A DNA stretch of 64,000 nt from Sabellastarte sp. h YS-2021 (GCA_964017235.1 OZ024935.1:3782001-3846000), one strand, 5' to 3'; numbered from the stretch's first letter, positions 1 to 12,274 are shown. A program made the numbers and translations. The notes: generated by a model not told the origin, from the sequence alone.

Positions 1-589
1 ACAGTTAAAATTTTCTATAGAATCCAGCAAACTGTCCTGTGACCACAAACACAAAATGCCCTCATCTTGTGATGGTTCAGTGCCCCCAAACGCAAAATTT
101 CTATGTCCAGATGTTTAGGGTGTCTGCCCCAAAATAAAGCAAATCCACTCTCTGGTAAATCCACACAGTATATCCAGTTCATTCCAGTCAGAGTTTATCA
201 CCAAATGTATATAATAATCAGTTTGCATCCACTTGACACAAATAAATTTAGCAACTCCAAATATCTCTGTCAATACAGTAGACCATCACAAAACTGACTG
301 TGGCCACATTTTCAACCCTTTACAAAACTGGCGATCATTGAATGTTCTACAAAAAGGGAAAAATGCAGACCAAATGGTTCTAGAAAGAAATGTAAAGAGA
401 TCAATACATTTCCCAGAAAAAAGGGTGTTTCCACCATGCATAAACAGATCATTCCAGTTTGGCACAAGAGAGGTCAGCTGTACTTATATGGTAAATAACT
501 CTGCACTCGCAACAACATTGTCCTTGTTAAAGGACACACTGGCAGAGTGTTGTTACATATAACACTTTTTGGTATTTACTGGTTATGAA
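1..589. other. No recognisable gene
   Basis: AT-rich sequence. The open frames here are short and show no domain or repeat that I recognise. It may hold old repeat or intronic sequence. Confidence 0.4.
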
Positions 590-800
590 ATTTTGCATAA
601 CATTTTATTACCTCTGCCAAGATGGTTCTGTAGCATGCATCTATTTATTTGTCTTTCTTTTTTTTTGCAAAATAACTCAAAAAGTTATGGCAGATTTTGA
701 TGAAATATTGACAATGACACAAAGAACGGATGATTAAATTTTGGTGGTAAGCTGTAGCACACTCTGAATCCAACTCATAAGTATTATTGAAGATGCTGGG
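590..800 (+). repeat. Dispersed repeat, family R1 (copy 1)
   Basis: The text runs from a 'tacctctgccaagatg' stretch through 'aaataactcaaaaagtta' to 'ttttgatgaaat'. The same order of short blocks recurs at about 5340-5590, 42890-43600, 52190-52395, 53457-53600, 60727-60990 and, reversed, 62465-62770. Better-kept copies carry a terminal motif close to CTCTCTGAATGCTCTTGTTA. It is probably a non-autonomous DNA transposon family; no coding potential is visible. Confidence 0.5.
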
Positions 801-1241
801 TTTTGATGGGATTATGTACTCTCTGTTGCTGTTTTCTTATTAACCAAAACTACATAGAAAAATCATCTAAAGTATCAAGTGAAGGTAATGTTACAGCACC
901 AAGTTACTGGATCTAGAAACAAGAATGTGTTTAAACATTTTCACTTTTTATTTACAGCACAGATATATTATGAAAAATCAATCCTACTTCCATTCAAATC
1001 AGTTTAAACGACACTAAGGCTAGACACTTTTGTTGGTCACATTTACATATGTTATGTCCAATCTACAAAATTACCCACTTGATGAAATAAGCAACTAGTC
1101 TGCCCCTCTTGTTAAAGGGGCAATCTTTTCAATTCTTGTTACATGGCTAGAACTGTAATCAACAATTATTGGCCTAAAATATATTTTGTATAACTATGAA
1201 AATAAAGTGTATGTTTGTGCTTGCAGTGATTTTAAAGGAAG

Positions 1242-2148
1242 CATAGACAAATCGGCCCTTTGCCAAATCGGTCCCCATCAAATCAGCCCCCAAAATAAAA
1301 TTACTTGGTCAAATCGGCCCCTTATAAAATAATTTATGGTCAAATCGGCCGCTTATAAATTAATATATGGTCAAATCGGCCCCCTAGATATAGATAGATA
1401 AGTGTACATATGATTTATGTTTTTTTCACAACAACCCATATACATTGGGGTTACCATATAAATTATAAAATTAATAATAACTAAACTTAATAATAATTAA
1501 ACAAATAACAAAGATCACATAAGGGGAAAGATAACATAATCCTCAGCATGGACATCAAGGGAAACAATCACCTATTAATGTCTAATATTGTTTGCTTAAC
1601 GCTTAAGCTTGTAATCCCTATACTAAACAAATACCAAAGATGACTAAAGTTATAATCCCATCAACAGAGGCAGTGTAGACAATGTAATTGCACTTGTATA
1701 ATCCTAACATAAACAAGTTTTATTGCACATAGGTTACAAGGGATTCATTACAGTATCTTGACATTCATATGTGTTAATTACACTTAGTAAAACATTATTT
1801 ATATAAACATTTTATATAAACCCATTATTTAAATAAGGTCCTGATTACAATTAATTGATGCATTTCCTCTATAAAAGGGCTTCTGATTTCTCAAATTATC
1901 ATTATCATTTGGAAGTCCGAAGTAGCATGATATCATTTTAGAATGGATCTATGTATAAGCTGCAAATTGCCTATCTAAATAAATAGATGTGATACTTGTT
2001 TTTTTCCAGTATAGGGCTTCTTACTGTGCTATGTAAATAAATATATGTGATAGTTGTTTTTCTCCAGCTTGTTTCTGACTTGGGGGCCAATTTGCTGAGG
2101 GCTGACTTTTTTAGGGGGCCGCTTTTGCCAAGGGCCGATTTGGCCCCC
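1242..2148. mobile_element. Inverted-repeat DNA element, family R2 (copy A)
   Basis: The left end begins CATAGACAAATCGGCCC and continues as a short array of AAATCGGCCCC-like units (1250-1385). The right end (2080-2148) is the same kind of array inverted, with GGGCCGATTTGGCCCC. The interior of about 0.7 kb is AT-rich and non-coding. Copies C (57346-58296) and D (60394-61384) have the same ends and nearly the same length, and B (29311-29470) is a lone left end. The features seen are those of a non-autonomous DNA transposon whose terminal repeats are built of tandem short units. The octamer TTTTAAAG occurs at 1230-1237 and 2149-2156 and could be a target duplication. Superfamily unknown. Confidence 0.6.
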
Positions 2149-2156
2149 TTTTAAAG

Positions 2157-3243
2157 CAATAGACTAAACATTTTATGCAGCAATGACATTAAATAATACA
2201 ATACTTTGATACATAAAACTTTATTTTGGGTAACAAATAATAAATTGCCTCTTTCATGAACTGGGCATATCCCATGCATTGCATTTCATGCATAAAATTT
2301 TTATGTTAAAGAATATATTTCCATTTGTCACGGATTGATTGTACATGGTGTTGATGTTAAAGTTTTCTGATTTTTGAATATATGTGGATGTACAATTATG
2401 TATTTATGCTTTGAAATGGGTTTTTATGATGTTATATTATAATTTTTTTTTTCGGAAGATACAACTGTTTTTTGTAAATATATTTGTAATTCTAAAGATA
2501 AATGTCTTGAATACACATAACTCTTGATTGAAGCTCTCTTTTGAAACTGTTAAAAACTTCAATATTTATTCAGTTTTGTGGAGTGCACCATCACTTGGCA
2601 ATGTAACATAATTTATATTGTGTATATTATTTAGTGTTTGTTTAATGTTTAAGTATTTACTGTTAATAATACCTTAAATTATATACTAATTAGCCACTTC
2701 TGTTCTTTCTTGTAAATATTACATCATTTTGTTGAGAAAGTATTTTCGAACAGTACTAGAAGATATAAATAAAGTTAACTAAAAAGTCTTATGGTCTACA
2801 TGTATTAACTGCAAAGCCATCAGAGACGTGAGTAGTGCAAGATTTAATGAAAGTCTGGCGACAAAAACTCATACAATCATCCATCCAAGTTCTAACAAAG
2901 CCATTGCTGCTTAACTTCAGTGATGTCTGGTGGCCAAAAATGAAAAAGTAATCTCTAGAAGTATAAGTTTGGACTCAAGCTTTAAATTATTTATTTCATC
3001 AGCTATCCAGGTACTATGACATTACTATTAGAACCTTAGTCAGTCTCGGAAAACAGAAACTTATGGAGTGACATGCAGTAACTTCTATACAGAGTTGAGT
3101 TGAGGGATGCTAACATTGTATACTAGTTGGTCAAAATTTTTAACTGAAAACCATTGGATAACAGCAAGCAGATCCCATCTTACCTACCAACAAACCCTGT
3201 TTCCCCTGCAGGGGCTAAACAGTGTGAGGCATGATTACATACT
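2157..3243. other. Non-coding stretch
   Basis: AT-rich sequence without a convincing reading frame or repeat partner in this window. Confidence 0.4.
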
Positions 3244-3379
3244 GTATTAGATAACTACTGTAAAATACCGAGTGTCTCTGTTAGACTTGTTTTAGAATGT
3301 GCCTAAATTGTCGGTATCTCCAGTTGTAATTCTGTCGTAATAAATATAGTCGAGCGATAATACCAGTCTGTTATTTCAC
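3244..3379 (+). repeat. Probable partial 5' LTR of the Gypsy element
   Basis: The stretch contains an AATAAA signal at about 3340 and ends in TTATTTCACA immediately before a primer-binding-like GGTGTCAGAA. It starts near TGTAAAATACC. With no second LTR available for comparison, its left boundary is a guess. Confidence 0.4.
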
Positions 3380-3424
3380 AAGGTGTCAGAATTTAATAAA
3401 TTTTAATATTTTAAGTGATGCACT

Positions 3425-4010
3425 ATGGCAACTGGAGAACTAAAACCACCTAAACATTTGGCATTTACAGGCAATGTCAGTACCAAAGAATGGAAAAAAG
3501 AAGAGGACAAAGAATTTATGTCAATTTATGCCATAGCAAGTGGCGGAAATGATAAATCTAGAAAAGTCCAGTCCTGTGGCTTCCTTGTTCTGGCCCACAA
3601 GCCTGAGAGAAAAAATAGTTGACTGTGAATATGGTAACCTAGTAGAATCACTGCTGAAAAACAGAATAGTTACCAGAATCTTTTACAAACAGAAGATTTG
3701 TCGATCGAAAAGTGCATCACAATTAGCATACTCACACAACAAATGGGTTGGGACAAATGAAAATTGCATCAGTACATGCAGTAAAACAGGAAAGGCAAAC
3801 CCTGGAACCAAAGTGAAAAAGTAAGTAAGCCAAAACAGTGGAGCCTGACAAAATAAACAAGGAACCTTGAAAATGTGGGTGTTTGCCACACTAACACTGC
3901 AAAAGATGTCCTGCGTATGGTGCCAGTTGCAACAATTGTAGAAAGATGTAATACTACAGCAGGATGTGCAAAACCAAAAGAGCTGAGAGAAGGGGAGGAA
4001 AGGTCCATGA
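3425..4010 (+). pseudogene. Gypsy gag remnant
   Basis: The frame opens MATGELKPPKHLAFTGNV, the usual start of molluscan Gypsy Gag polyproteins, and stays open for 65 codons. Later pieces in other frames give a nucleocapsid-like zinc-knuckle region at about 3865-3960 with Cys/His clusters (CKRCPAYGASCNNC). Gag would form the intracellular particle and bind RNA. Frameshifts and missing capsid sequence make this non-functional. Confidence 0.65.
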
Positions 4011-4149
4011 GGTTGATTGCAGGAAACTGATCCAAAGGACGAGCCCAATGAAATATTTATTGGTGAGATAACATTGGTGAGTTAACATTATTGGTAAGAT
4101 AAACATTAAACACTTTTCAGACCATACAATGGGCTGGAAAAGATTCATA

Positions 4150-4300
4150 TTGAAGGTATTCTAATCAGGTTCAAGCTTGACACAGGCAGTGAAGCTAATA
4201 TCCTGGCAAAGGATGACTTTCTTAAACTTTTTGGGATCACCATCAAGCTTTCAAGGAGGAAGCTGATCTCGTACTCCAAACATAAAATTCACTCATTGGT
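4150..4300 (+). pseudogene. Gypsy aspartic protease remnant
   Basis: A short frame reads FKLDTGSEANILAKDDF. It contains the D-T/S-G active-site triad of retropepsins followed by the alanine-rich context usual in Gypsy pol. Only the N-terminal half of the protease is left, and it sits between the zinc-knuckle relic and an integrase tail, as expected after a deletion inside pol. Confidence 0.65.
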
Positions 4301-4329
4301 GTGTACATGAGTGAGCATACAAGGAAAAT

Positions 4330-4972
4330 CAGTGAGCTTTCAAAGAGTTGCAAATGCAGATTCTCTTGTGGGATGTGAAGTCTGCAATGCTTTGAATCTG
4401 ATAAAGCGTGAAACTATTGCAATGCTCAATTACCACAACACACCACTGGCAGTTATTGGGCGGTCTCCAGCTCAACAGAAGGTTGAGAACCAGAATCCCA
4501 ATAAAATATGGGCTATTAAATAAAGCCAGAGGTGCCAAAAGCAGCTCACTAGAAGATCCCTCATAAGCAAGCAATACAAAGCAGTACTATCACACACAGG
4601 CCAGCAAACAACCACAACAGAATCTTCATGAAGGGAACAAGGTTAGATTCAAGTCACCAAAAAGTTTATGGAAGCTTGGGGTAATCAGTGATAAGACCAT
4701 CTACCCCTCGTAGTTACAATGTTATCTCAGAACAAGGACATACTTACAGAAGAAACCACAAGGACATATTTACAACAAATGAGAATGTTTGCTTTGACAT
4801 TACAATCACCACTACTACCATGCACTCACCCACTGAAGCTCCAGTTGTAGATCAAGGGCAGCCAAAGGATTACACAACAGTTAAACCTGCAGTTATTACT
4901 AGAGGCGGTAGAGCTGTGAAGCCACCTAAAAAATCTACCAGATTAACTTTATCACTCTTGCTTGACTTATAG
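4330..4972 (+). pseudogene. Gypsy integrase C-terminal remnant
   Basis: Pieces read IAMLNYHNTPLAVIGRSPAQ, the conserved stretch near the end of the integrase core and linker in Ty3/Gypsy elements. After frame changes a tail follows with YNVISEQGHTYRRNHKDI and ITRGGRAVKPPKKSTRL. The last resembles the basic C-terminus of Gypsy Pol. The catalytic DDE part is missing and there are at least two frame breaks. Confidence 0.6.
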
Positions 4973-4979
4973 CTATTCA

Positions 4980-5335
4980 GTTCACTAGATAAAAACAAAA
5001 ATTTTAATTGAAATAGTTTACAGTTATTGATTGATATTTAGTTAGGACAGACATTTTCATTTTTGTGCACTCTTCACAGACAAACCATTTGCAACAAGCT
5101 GAAATATTTCATATGTCACTCATACTATTTATCTGTAGACCTGATTTCACAGTTTGACATACATGCTTATGTTTAATGTTTATTGAACATTATATGACTG
5201 TATCTGAATGTAATGTGTCCAAAGTCGATCAACCACGACAAGCCAGGAAACTACAACCAACTGTAAAAACATTGCTCCCGACCCTCCAAAAACCCATAGT
5301 TACTGACAAGACAACCCCAGTGAAACACCCCCATA
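4980..5335. other. Flank of the Gypsy relic
   Basis: No 3' LTR, gene or known repeat is recognised. A short open frame at 5176-5373 has no recognisable domain. Confidence 0.35.
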
Positions 5336-5590
5336 TGGTCATGTTTTCTAATGTTTCTGCAGCGTGTGTTTGATTGTTTCTGTGCCAAATAACTAAAAAG
5401 TTTCAGGATGGATTTTGATGAAATTGTCAGGAAATGTCAAGCAAGGCACAATTAAAAGATGATTAAATTTTTATAATGATCAGGATATCATCTGGATCCA
5501 AGATATTTTAATAGATTTTTATGGTTGAACTCATTGGCAAATTTGAAAGTGCTGAGCTTTGGTGGAGGTATGTTCTGTCAGAGTAGTCTG
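5336..5590 (+). repeat. Dispersed repeat, family R1 (copy 2)
   Basis: It shares the block order of the 590-800 copy: 'caaataactaaaaagtttc', 'ggattttgatgaaat', then 'gatgattaaattttt' and a 'ctggatcc' block. It ends near 'ggtggaggtatgttctgtcagag'. Diverged and non-coding. Confidence 0.5.
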
Positions 5591-5734
5591 GTTTAATAAG
5601 CTAAAGTTGTAAAGCCACAATAGAAACAGACATCAGGGAGGAAATAATAAATTTGCCACAGTATGTGAAATGGGACAGTGAGGAAACTGTCTCTTTCCTT
5701 GATCTTGCATTAAGATTTTGCTAGTCTCAACCCC

Positions 5735-5905
5735 CAACTGGCAGGGGCGCAGGTATATTAATCAGGTCTATTTGTTTGTATTTTGTATGGTTATCTTGTC
5801 CACGGGCATAACTCAAAAACGGCGTCAGATCTGGGATATATTTTAGCACAAGGTAGGGGTCTACCTGGGGCTTGGTTTTTCTCAAAGATGGTCGTGATCC
5901 GTGTC
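5735..5905 (+). repeat. Dispersed repeat pair with 19700-19850
   Basis: Blocks such as 'gcataactcaaaaacgg', 'cagatctgggatatattt' and 'cttggtttttctcaaagatg' have counterparts in the same order at 19735-19835. This is a diverged dispersed repeat of unknown class. Confidence 0.45.
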
Positions 5906-5909
5906 TGCA

Positions 5910-6640
5910 ATACGAATCCAGAATTATGTTTGTGAGTTTTAGCACTATCCATAATTGAGGATTTGTGCATTTCCAGAATTTGCCGTTAAAGAAGCCTTGT
6001 ATCGACACCTTTCAAATAATGTATGTAGCACATGTATATCTTTAATTAATTTTGATTTTGTAGGATGTTCTAGGTTTTTTGCAGCATGACATTAATTATT
6101 AAGAGCCCAGGAACTGTTAGGCCTGAAGGCTGTTATTGAGTAATGACAATAATTTCATAATAAAAAGCTGTTCATAATTTTATTAACAAGTCAACCCAAT
6201 TGAAATGTATAAAGTTTGTGACATCCCATGGATAAAGGACCGTGATTTCCACCTGACATAATAATGACATAAATTACAAAGGGTAATAAGGACAAGCTCT
6301 AAGGCACTAGAACCATTAAGAGATAAACAGAAAAATAAAAAATGGAGACATAGCTTGACAATAGCATTTACTATATAATATTGTTTAAACACAGGATTAG
6401 CCATTGACCAAATATTGGCATTTAAATATAGAATAGTGCATCTTAATTAACAATAAATGATATATAAAGTGTTCTTCAAAGGGTGAGGGACCTTACATCA
6501 GTTTGGTCTCTTCATAATTGAGTCAGAGTGATACACATAGTCCAGTACATATTGCAAAGGTTTCTTAAACTAACTACTGTATATTTATTAAATTCTATTG
6601 GGCAAATTAAACCCTTCTTGTATAAACGTACCAGATGAGC
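5910..6640. other. Non-coding stretch
   Basis: AT-rich, with no gene or repeat partner recognised. Confidence 0.35.
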
Positions 6641-6667
6641 CATATATATATATATATATATATATAT
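6641..6667. repeat. (TA)n microsatellite
   Basis: An uninterrupted run of TA dinucleotides of about 13 units. Confidence 0.9.
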
Positions 6668-6790
6668 GCTTGGCTTTTAATGGCTAACATAATGGGAAAA
6701 TAGGCAGAGTTATGCATATTTTGACACTGTATCATGAAAAAGTAAAACACAACACAACACAAATCTATGGTGAACAACAGAGAAACTGAC

Positions 6791-6968
6791 CATATTCTGT
6801 GTAAGTTTTTCTTAAATGATCATAAGATGGTGACTCCAGTATCACATTCTCCACACTTAACAGCACCAGACCTGACTGTGTAACTGGAGAGTCTTCGTTT
6901 TCAAATGGCTTCATGATGTCTTCCCTTGTTCGGTAGGTGGCACAAAAGATACTTTTTCCCACTTCATC
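6791..6968 (-). CDS. Possible exon of a SAM-dependent carboxyl methyltransferase-like protein
   Basis: On the - strand an acceptor-like 'gttttgacatgttcag' precedes an open segment starting DEVGKSIFCATYRTRED. It continues through IMKPFENEDSPVTQSGL and ends near LESPSYDHLRKTYTEY, where a GTCAGT donor-like site follows; the frame otherwise closes 25 bases later. The R-T-R-E-E/D...PF....SPV...GL spacing resembles the C-terminal region of small-molecule carboxyl methyltransferases (SABATH-like). That assignment is from memory of the pattern and is weak. No neighbouring exon was found up to 8.5 kb, so it may be an isolated exon, a pseudogene piece, or part of a gene with long introns. Confidence 0.35.
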
Positions 6969-6969
6969 C

Positions 6970-8538
6970 TGAACATGTCAAAACATTATACAGAATACTT
7001 TGTTCTGGTTCATCTCATTAGACAGCCTTTCCCCATCCCCACTGCTGAATTTGATTTGACATCAAATAAACTAAGCTTTTAACAGTTTTTGTGCAAAGGT
7101 TTGAAAAGCACAGGGTATCCGACAAAAACTGAGGTATAGGGTATCCAACAAAAACTGAACCTTTTATAAACCAATCCTCAGACCTCTACAAAAATGGGAA
7201 AAGAAATCTAAGCCATTTCATCATACAGAAAACGGAAAACAAAATTCAAACTAAGACTAATATTGTGCAGCATACATTTCCACAAAAAATGGCATCTGAA
7301 CTTCAATTGGTATTACTAGAAGCTTTTATGTCAAGGCTAATGAGAGAGGAAGGTTTTTTGATGTTCTCTTTGTAATGAGGATCTTTATATTTTAAAATTG
7401 ATACTTTCTCTGTGGTTACCCTATGTTTTCTTCAACTTTATTAAAGGTGTTATTATACACTTTACATTTCATTATAGTACTTAAATGCTGTACTTGTCAT
7501 TTGGAATACTGGGTGGCATTGTTACTAGGTAAAACCTGAATATAATATCACCATTTGTTCTTGTTCCTGCTTTGATGAATAATAAGTTATTATTAAAATG
7601 TAAACGTAACAAATATCTGAGTATGCAAGTTTTGCAGTATGTATTCCTAATGAATGGAACAAGCTCCCTCAAGCCCTTAAAGCCCAATATACTATTATTG
7701 TATTTAGAGGACACTTGAACAGTTACATGTGGTGCTTTACCTATTTTCTGTCCCTGGATACTGAATTTGGTAGACCATCTTGCCCTGTATAACTTAGTGG
7801 TTAAGAGGCGATTAAGCCCCAGAAAAGTCCGAGAATTTAGAATTCTTCCCTGTTGGATGCCAACATGGTTATAGACTTTTTCTGGCTATTTTACTTTCCC
7901 TTCTTTGATATCAGCTGGTCCATTTGGCGCTTTATATGTGCTTTTCTTCATTCCTTGCATCAACCTTGTTTGATATGACTGACTCCCGCCGAAGAGTTTT
8001 TTCTGAAATTCACCATCTATTGGTTACCAACATGCAATAATTGTAGAGAAATTGTTTGCATTGTTGACAGTTCAGTTTTATGTGAATGTCATCATGCATT
8101 TTGTCAATTGAAAAACTGGTACATTATTAATTGTAAAAAATAACCTGTTACCCAGTAATTGGGTGAGTTTGGTTGGTTATTCGTTCTGAATATAATCTTT
8201 GATACATGTTAGATCTACTCCAGGAGATAATTAATTGCGAAATCCAATCAAACACACTTTCAGTGATAGAAGCATTTTCAAAGAAGTTGTGTAGTAGGGT
8301 TATGTACTGAATTGATTCCACCCCTATTGAAGCAATGGCCACAGAGATCAAAGAAGTTGGACTTTTTTAAGGTCACCGTGAGTTTCAATGTTTTTCTGGA
8401 ATTTCGGCTGATTTCGGACATTTTGTACGTTTATTTCACCGGCTGTAAAATACTTTCAGCTAATGTGAATGTTTGTGAGAAAGCAGTGCAAAACGGCATT
8501 TTGTTCATTGTTTAAAGAGATTTTAGAGGGAACAGTTG
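6970..8538. other. Non-coding stretch
   Basis: No recognised gene. Short frames on both strands lack domain signatures. Confidence 0.35.
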
Positions 8539-9359
8539 TGTTATGATTAGGGCTGATAGGATGGTTTGTTGTTGAAGGTGATTGATTATGATTGGAGAGA
8601 GGCAGGTGAGTTGCACTTGTGTTGTATGATGATGTATGTTATCTATTCAGTGATTGTTTATAGTATTGTGTGCTTGATGCTGTTTGCCAGGAAAGATGAA
8701 TTTATGAAATTTACATGATTTTGATAATGTTTATTTACTTGGTGCTTACAGTTTGAGTAATTTTTCCATTTTAGTATTTTCCATTAAAAGCAACAATTTA
8801 ACTGTGAAGAATTCTGAATATTTACCTAATTGAAGGAGCTTGTAGTTGTCGGTAACTTAATATTTGCATTTATATATTACTGGCATTTAGACATTAATGA
8901 CATGTATATAATATTGGCATTTATTCTTGCAATATTATATTTGGAAGTAATTATGATAATTTATATATATTTTCAGTGATGAAAGCCAATGAATAATTTA
9001 TATTCTGTGATATTTAATGTAATATGTATTTTAAAATAATTTAATATTTATTTGTAAATAGGTTTAACATTTAACTAAGTAGTAATTTAACAGTTTCTAA
9101 CAGTTACCGAATCATGCCATGATTCTGATTATGGATCTGGGTTTTTTTGCAGGTGTTTTTGTACAGTGCTGTGAGCCAAGTCGAGTCAAGCGTTGTTACA
9201 CCACCAGCTGTTTTCAAGTTGTGCATGGTATGACTACCCATAGTTCAATAAAGAGTTGGCCAGATTTTAGTCAAGCATTCTTCTTGTCTTCACAATCTCT
9301 TCATCTCATGTTCACCTAAAGTCCACCACCTAGCTACTCCCCAGGGGTCAAGGAGGGCA
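8539..9359 (+). repeat. Candidate 5' LTR
   Basis: It starts TGTTATGATTAGGG, a form common at LTR ends, has an AATAAA at about 9249 in a 'R-region' position, and ends GGGCA one base before TGGCAACAGTGG. About 820 bp. Inferred from boundary motifs only. Confidence 0.4.
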
Positions 9360-10992
9360 GTGGCAACAGTGGAGCCCCTAATAAGATCTTTTGACGTGAA
9401 GTGGAAGTGCTACACAAGTATTTACACATTGACAGACTGTTGACGGGTGAGGTGTGTCTCTACAATTTACCTCGGCTGGAACTGTGCTTTCACATGACTG
9501 GTGAGGTGTATCTTTTATGATTTACCTTTGCTAGAACTCGGTACATTCCTGTGATATTGCATAAGACATTTTATTAGCCTAGGAGATGGACATCTCAGTA
9601 AATTCAACTTCAGTTATATTTTTGTATTAAGTGACTTTGTATTGAGAGTTCACTACTGAACTAATTCTAGGACACTTTAAACAGTTAATGTAGAATGAAT
9701 AGTCAGTATCTTTGTGGTAGTAATTTTGTTCAAACTTTGTTTACCACTATCTGCAGCAGATATTATCCGGTAAAGTTATTAAGTTAAAGACTTTTCTTGT
9801 TGACCAGCCATGGCATAAAAATGTTGATTACATTGAGTTAAATTTTAATGTGAATGGACAATATTGAGCAGTTGGAAATTTTGAGGACTCTGATCAGTGA
9901 CAGTTACATTTATATAAGTTATATTTATTTAAGATTGATGGTGCTAATCCTGGTGTGATTGAATTGACAAGCTGATTTTTTTAAAGCTGGTCAGTGAAGT
10001 AATTATTTTCTTCAAGTAGCAGGTCTACATAATAATATTTTATTGTGAAAACTTGTGGGAATTATTTTGGTTTATCGCAATTATTCTCTTTTCTATAATA
10101 TTTATTTATCTTTTGGGAAACTTATGTGATCATAGCAATTTGTGCTTGGGATATTTACTGTTAATGCTGGCATTGTGTATAGAATATTTTAATTGAAACT
10201 TTATAAATTTTTGATTCAACTTGTGGAATTCAGTATTTATGTCTGTGATTTATATTTTGCACTGATGCATATTTCTGTTCTGTAGTGCCTATTTAAGTGG
10301 TGCTTAAGTGTACTTTTGCTGATGATTTTGTGTGTATTTAAATAGCAGTTTTGAATATTTAAATACATCAGTGGCGGTAATATTAATTTGAATTTTGAAT
10401 AGTTGTGGTAATCAGTTTTTTGATTGTGTGGATATTTCCAGTAGTGACTGAATGTAACTGATTGCAATTGTAACTGAACGCTAGTCGTGTGAACATAAGT
10501 GATTAAAACTGTATATTTTCTGAATAGTTATCGTTCTTGGAATCACAAAAAAAATTTTGACTATGTGATTGTATGAAAGTAATTGTAACTGATAAATAAC
10601 TGATACTTGTAGATGATTGTTGACTGTTACTTCAATCTGCTGAATGATTTTCTGACTGAATGACCACTTGGTTGTTGAAATATGTTTATATATTTTGCAT
10701 GAATATGTGACTGGTTGATGCGTGTGATGTGACATTGTATGAACTGATTGATGGAAGTTCACAAGTTGTCTTGATTGTCAATTTGTTATGTTTAATGACA
10801 TCCTGAAATTTTGTTGCAGTAAAAATAACTTCTAAATTTGATAATCAATTGTATTCATATTATTTGTATTGTCAGTTGTTATCAATTCTGATTGGTAGTG
10901 AAAGCAGATTTTGAGTTATGGTAGTTGATAGTGAACCATGATACAGCTTCTGTGCAAAGTTTGACATCACTTAGTGCACATTGACGGAAATC
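9360..10992 (+). other. Long leader between LTR and gag
   Basis: About 1.6 kb, strongly AT-rich, with no open frame of note. Long leaders occur in some LTR retroelements, but this could also contain an unrelated insertion. Confidence 0.35.
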
Positions 10993-12270
10993 ATGTATGA
11001 AAACGTGGTTTACATTAGTAGTTTGAAACCAGATTTTGACTGTCTCAATTTGGAGGATGTGATCCACTTAGATGGTAATTCGGATGAGATCATACAAGAT
11101 TATGTTATTCACAACAACAATGCGATATTCTTGTCCATGGCAGATACAAGGTTTGTTGATAAGGTAATCTCTTGGTATGATAGTAAACAATTACTTGGTT
11201 GTGTAGTGCATGTTTCAAAGCTTACACAAGTCTTGAACCAACTAAAGCCACTTGGTCATAAAGTAGCAACTGTTGGATTTGGTGAAGTAAACCCAATGCC
11301 CTTGCCCAATCCTGTCCCACGTTTAGGGGGTATTAATTTTACCACTGGAACAAAACTACTTGCTGGACTTGGAGATATACTTGATGCATTCAACAGCTTG
11401 TCAATGGAACAACAACTACAATTGAAGGCTACACTTCACTGAAACCAGTTCAGTCCCTTGCTACACAGCATAAGCCAGCGACCACGAGTATTCCATACAA
11501 CTCTGTTCGTCAGAGACCAGATGCAACCATACCAAAGCAAACCATGAGGAGTCCTGGGTTGATGCAGGCACCTCCCATGCCTGAACAGTCCTTTTCACTT
11601 TGGGAATGTCTGTTAGAACAGCATCTGGTTCAGTACATTCTCAGGAGGATCAAAGGATTGTTCATTTGAACAATTTCGGTATGACATCCAGAGCCTAGTG
11701 AAGCAAGGATGCCCAGAGGGAGTTGTTCTGACAGCTATTTAAAGATCGATCAAAGACCAAGCTCAGGAGATCCTTTTACATATGGGGGAGGAAGCCAGGG
11801 TGGCAGACATTTTTTAAAGCTATGAAATGATGTTTGGAGATGTGAATCCATCGCATGTCCTGTTGGCGCAGTTCTACGCAGCTGAACAGTTGTCAAGTGA
11901 AACCATGACTGCCTGGTAAGTATGCCTGGAAGACTTGGCCAGTCGGATCATACAGAAGATGCTTCCATCATCACTCCTGATAACTATGACATCATTGTCA
12001 ACACTCAATTTGGGACAAAGATGTACAATGAGCAGATGAAAAATGCACTCCGACACAAGTTTGATGTTATGGCGAACCATTCCCAGTTCGTGGTTGAGGC
12101 AAGGAAAGTTGAGTCGGAATTCACGGCTAGGACAGCCAAGGTTCATCAAGCCAATGTGGAACCAGTTCCACGGCTCAAGCAGAGTTTGGATTCAATCATG
12201 GAACAGCTCTCCACCCTTGAAAGCAAGACCAATCCACAGGTTCAACCATCTACACATGGTCAGAGTTAGA
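10993..12270 (+). pseudogene. Retroelement gag (PNMA/Gypsy-like), broken
   Basis: An open frame from the ATG at 10993 encodes about 149 residues with an N-terminal part (ISSLKPDFDCLNLEDVIHL, CVVHVSKLTQVLNQLKPLGH) and ends at 11442. After stops and frame changes, capsid-like text appears at 11660-12200: FEQFRYDIQSLVKQGCPEG, MMFGDVNPSHVLLAQFYAAE, and a last open piece ending near VEARKVESEFTARTAKVH. The 'Q/E-L-L-x-F-Y' and 'W-x-x-R-L-E-D-L' pattern is that of Gypsy/PNMA Gag capsids. Gag would assemble particles; this copy is dead. It ends at the junction with the LINE at 12273. Confidence 0.6.
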
Positions 12271-12274
12271 CGAG

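Larger units (their letters stand above)
3244..4972 (+). mobile_element. Ty3/Gypsy LTR retrotransposon, internally deleted
   Basis: In order on the + strand lie a probable partial 5' LTR, a degenerate primer-binding region (GGTGTCAGAA just after 3379), the start of gag, zinc-knuckle residues, a protease active-site segment, and then directly the C-terminal part of integrase. Reverse transcriptase and RNase H are absent, so the element lost the middle of pol. Several frame breaks show it is dead. No 3' LTR is found before 5330. Family identity rests on the gag start, the LDTGSEANI protease motif and the integrase tail, which together are typical of Ty3/Gypsy elements in bivalves. Confidence 0.75.
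8539..12273 (+). mobile_element. LTR retrotransposon 5' part (LTR, leader, gag)
   Basis: A probable 5' LTR (about 8539-9359) is followed by a TGGCAACAGTGGAGCC stretch that could be a primer-binding site, a long AT-rich leader, and a broken gag whose capsid part resembles Ty3/Gypsy and PNMA-type Gag. The sequence stops abruptly at about 12273, where a LINE in the opposite orientation begins. Pol and the 3' LTR are absent from the window. LTR ends cannot be proved without a second LTR. Confidence 0.55.

Noticed and set aside
3683..4148. Cys/Phe-rich - strand frames
   Set aside because: They are antisense shadows of the Gypsy gag and protease remnants.
9119..9319. 66-codon + strand frame
   Set aside because: It lies in the candidate LTR, including its polyadenylation region, and has no domain.
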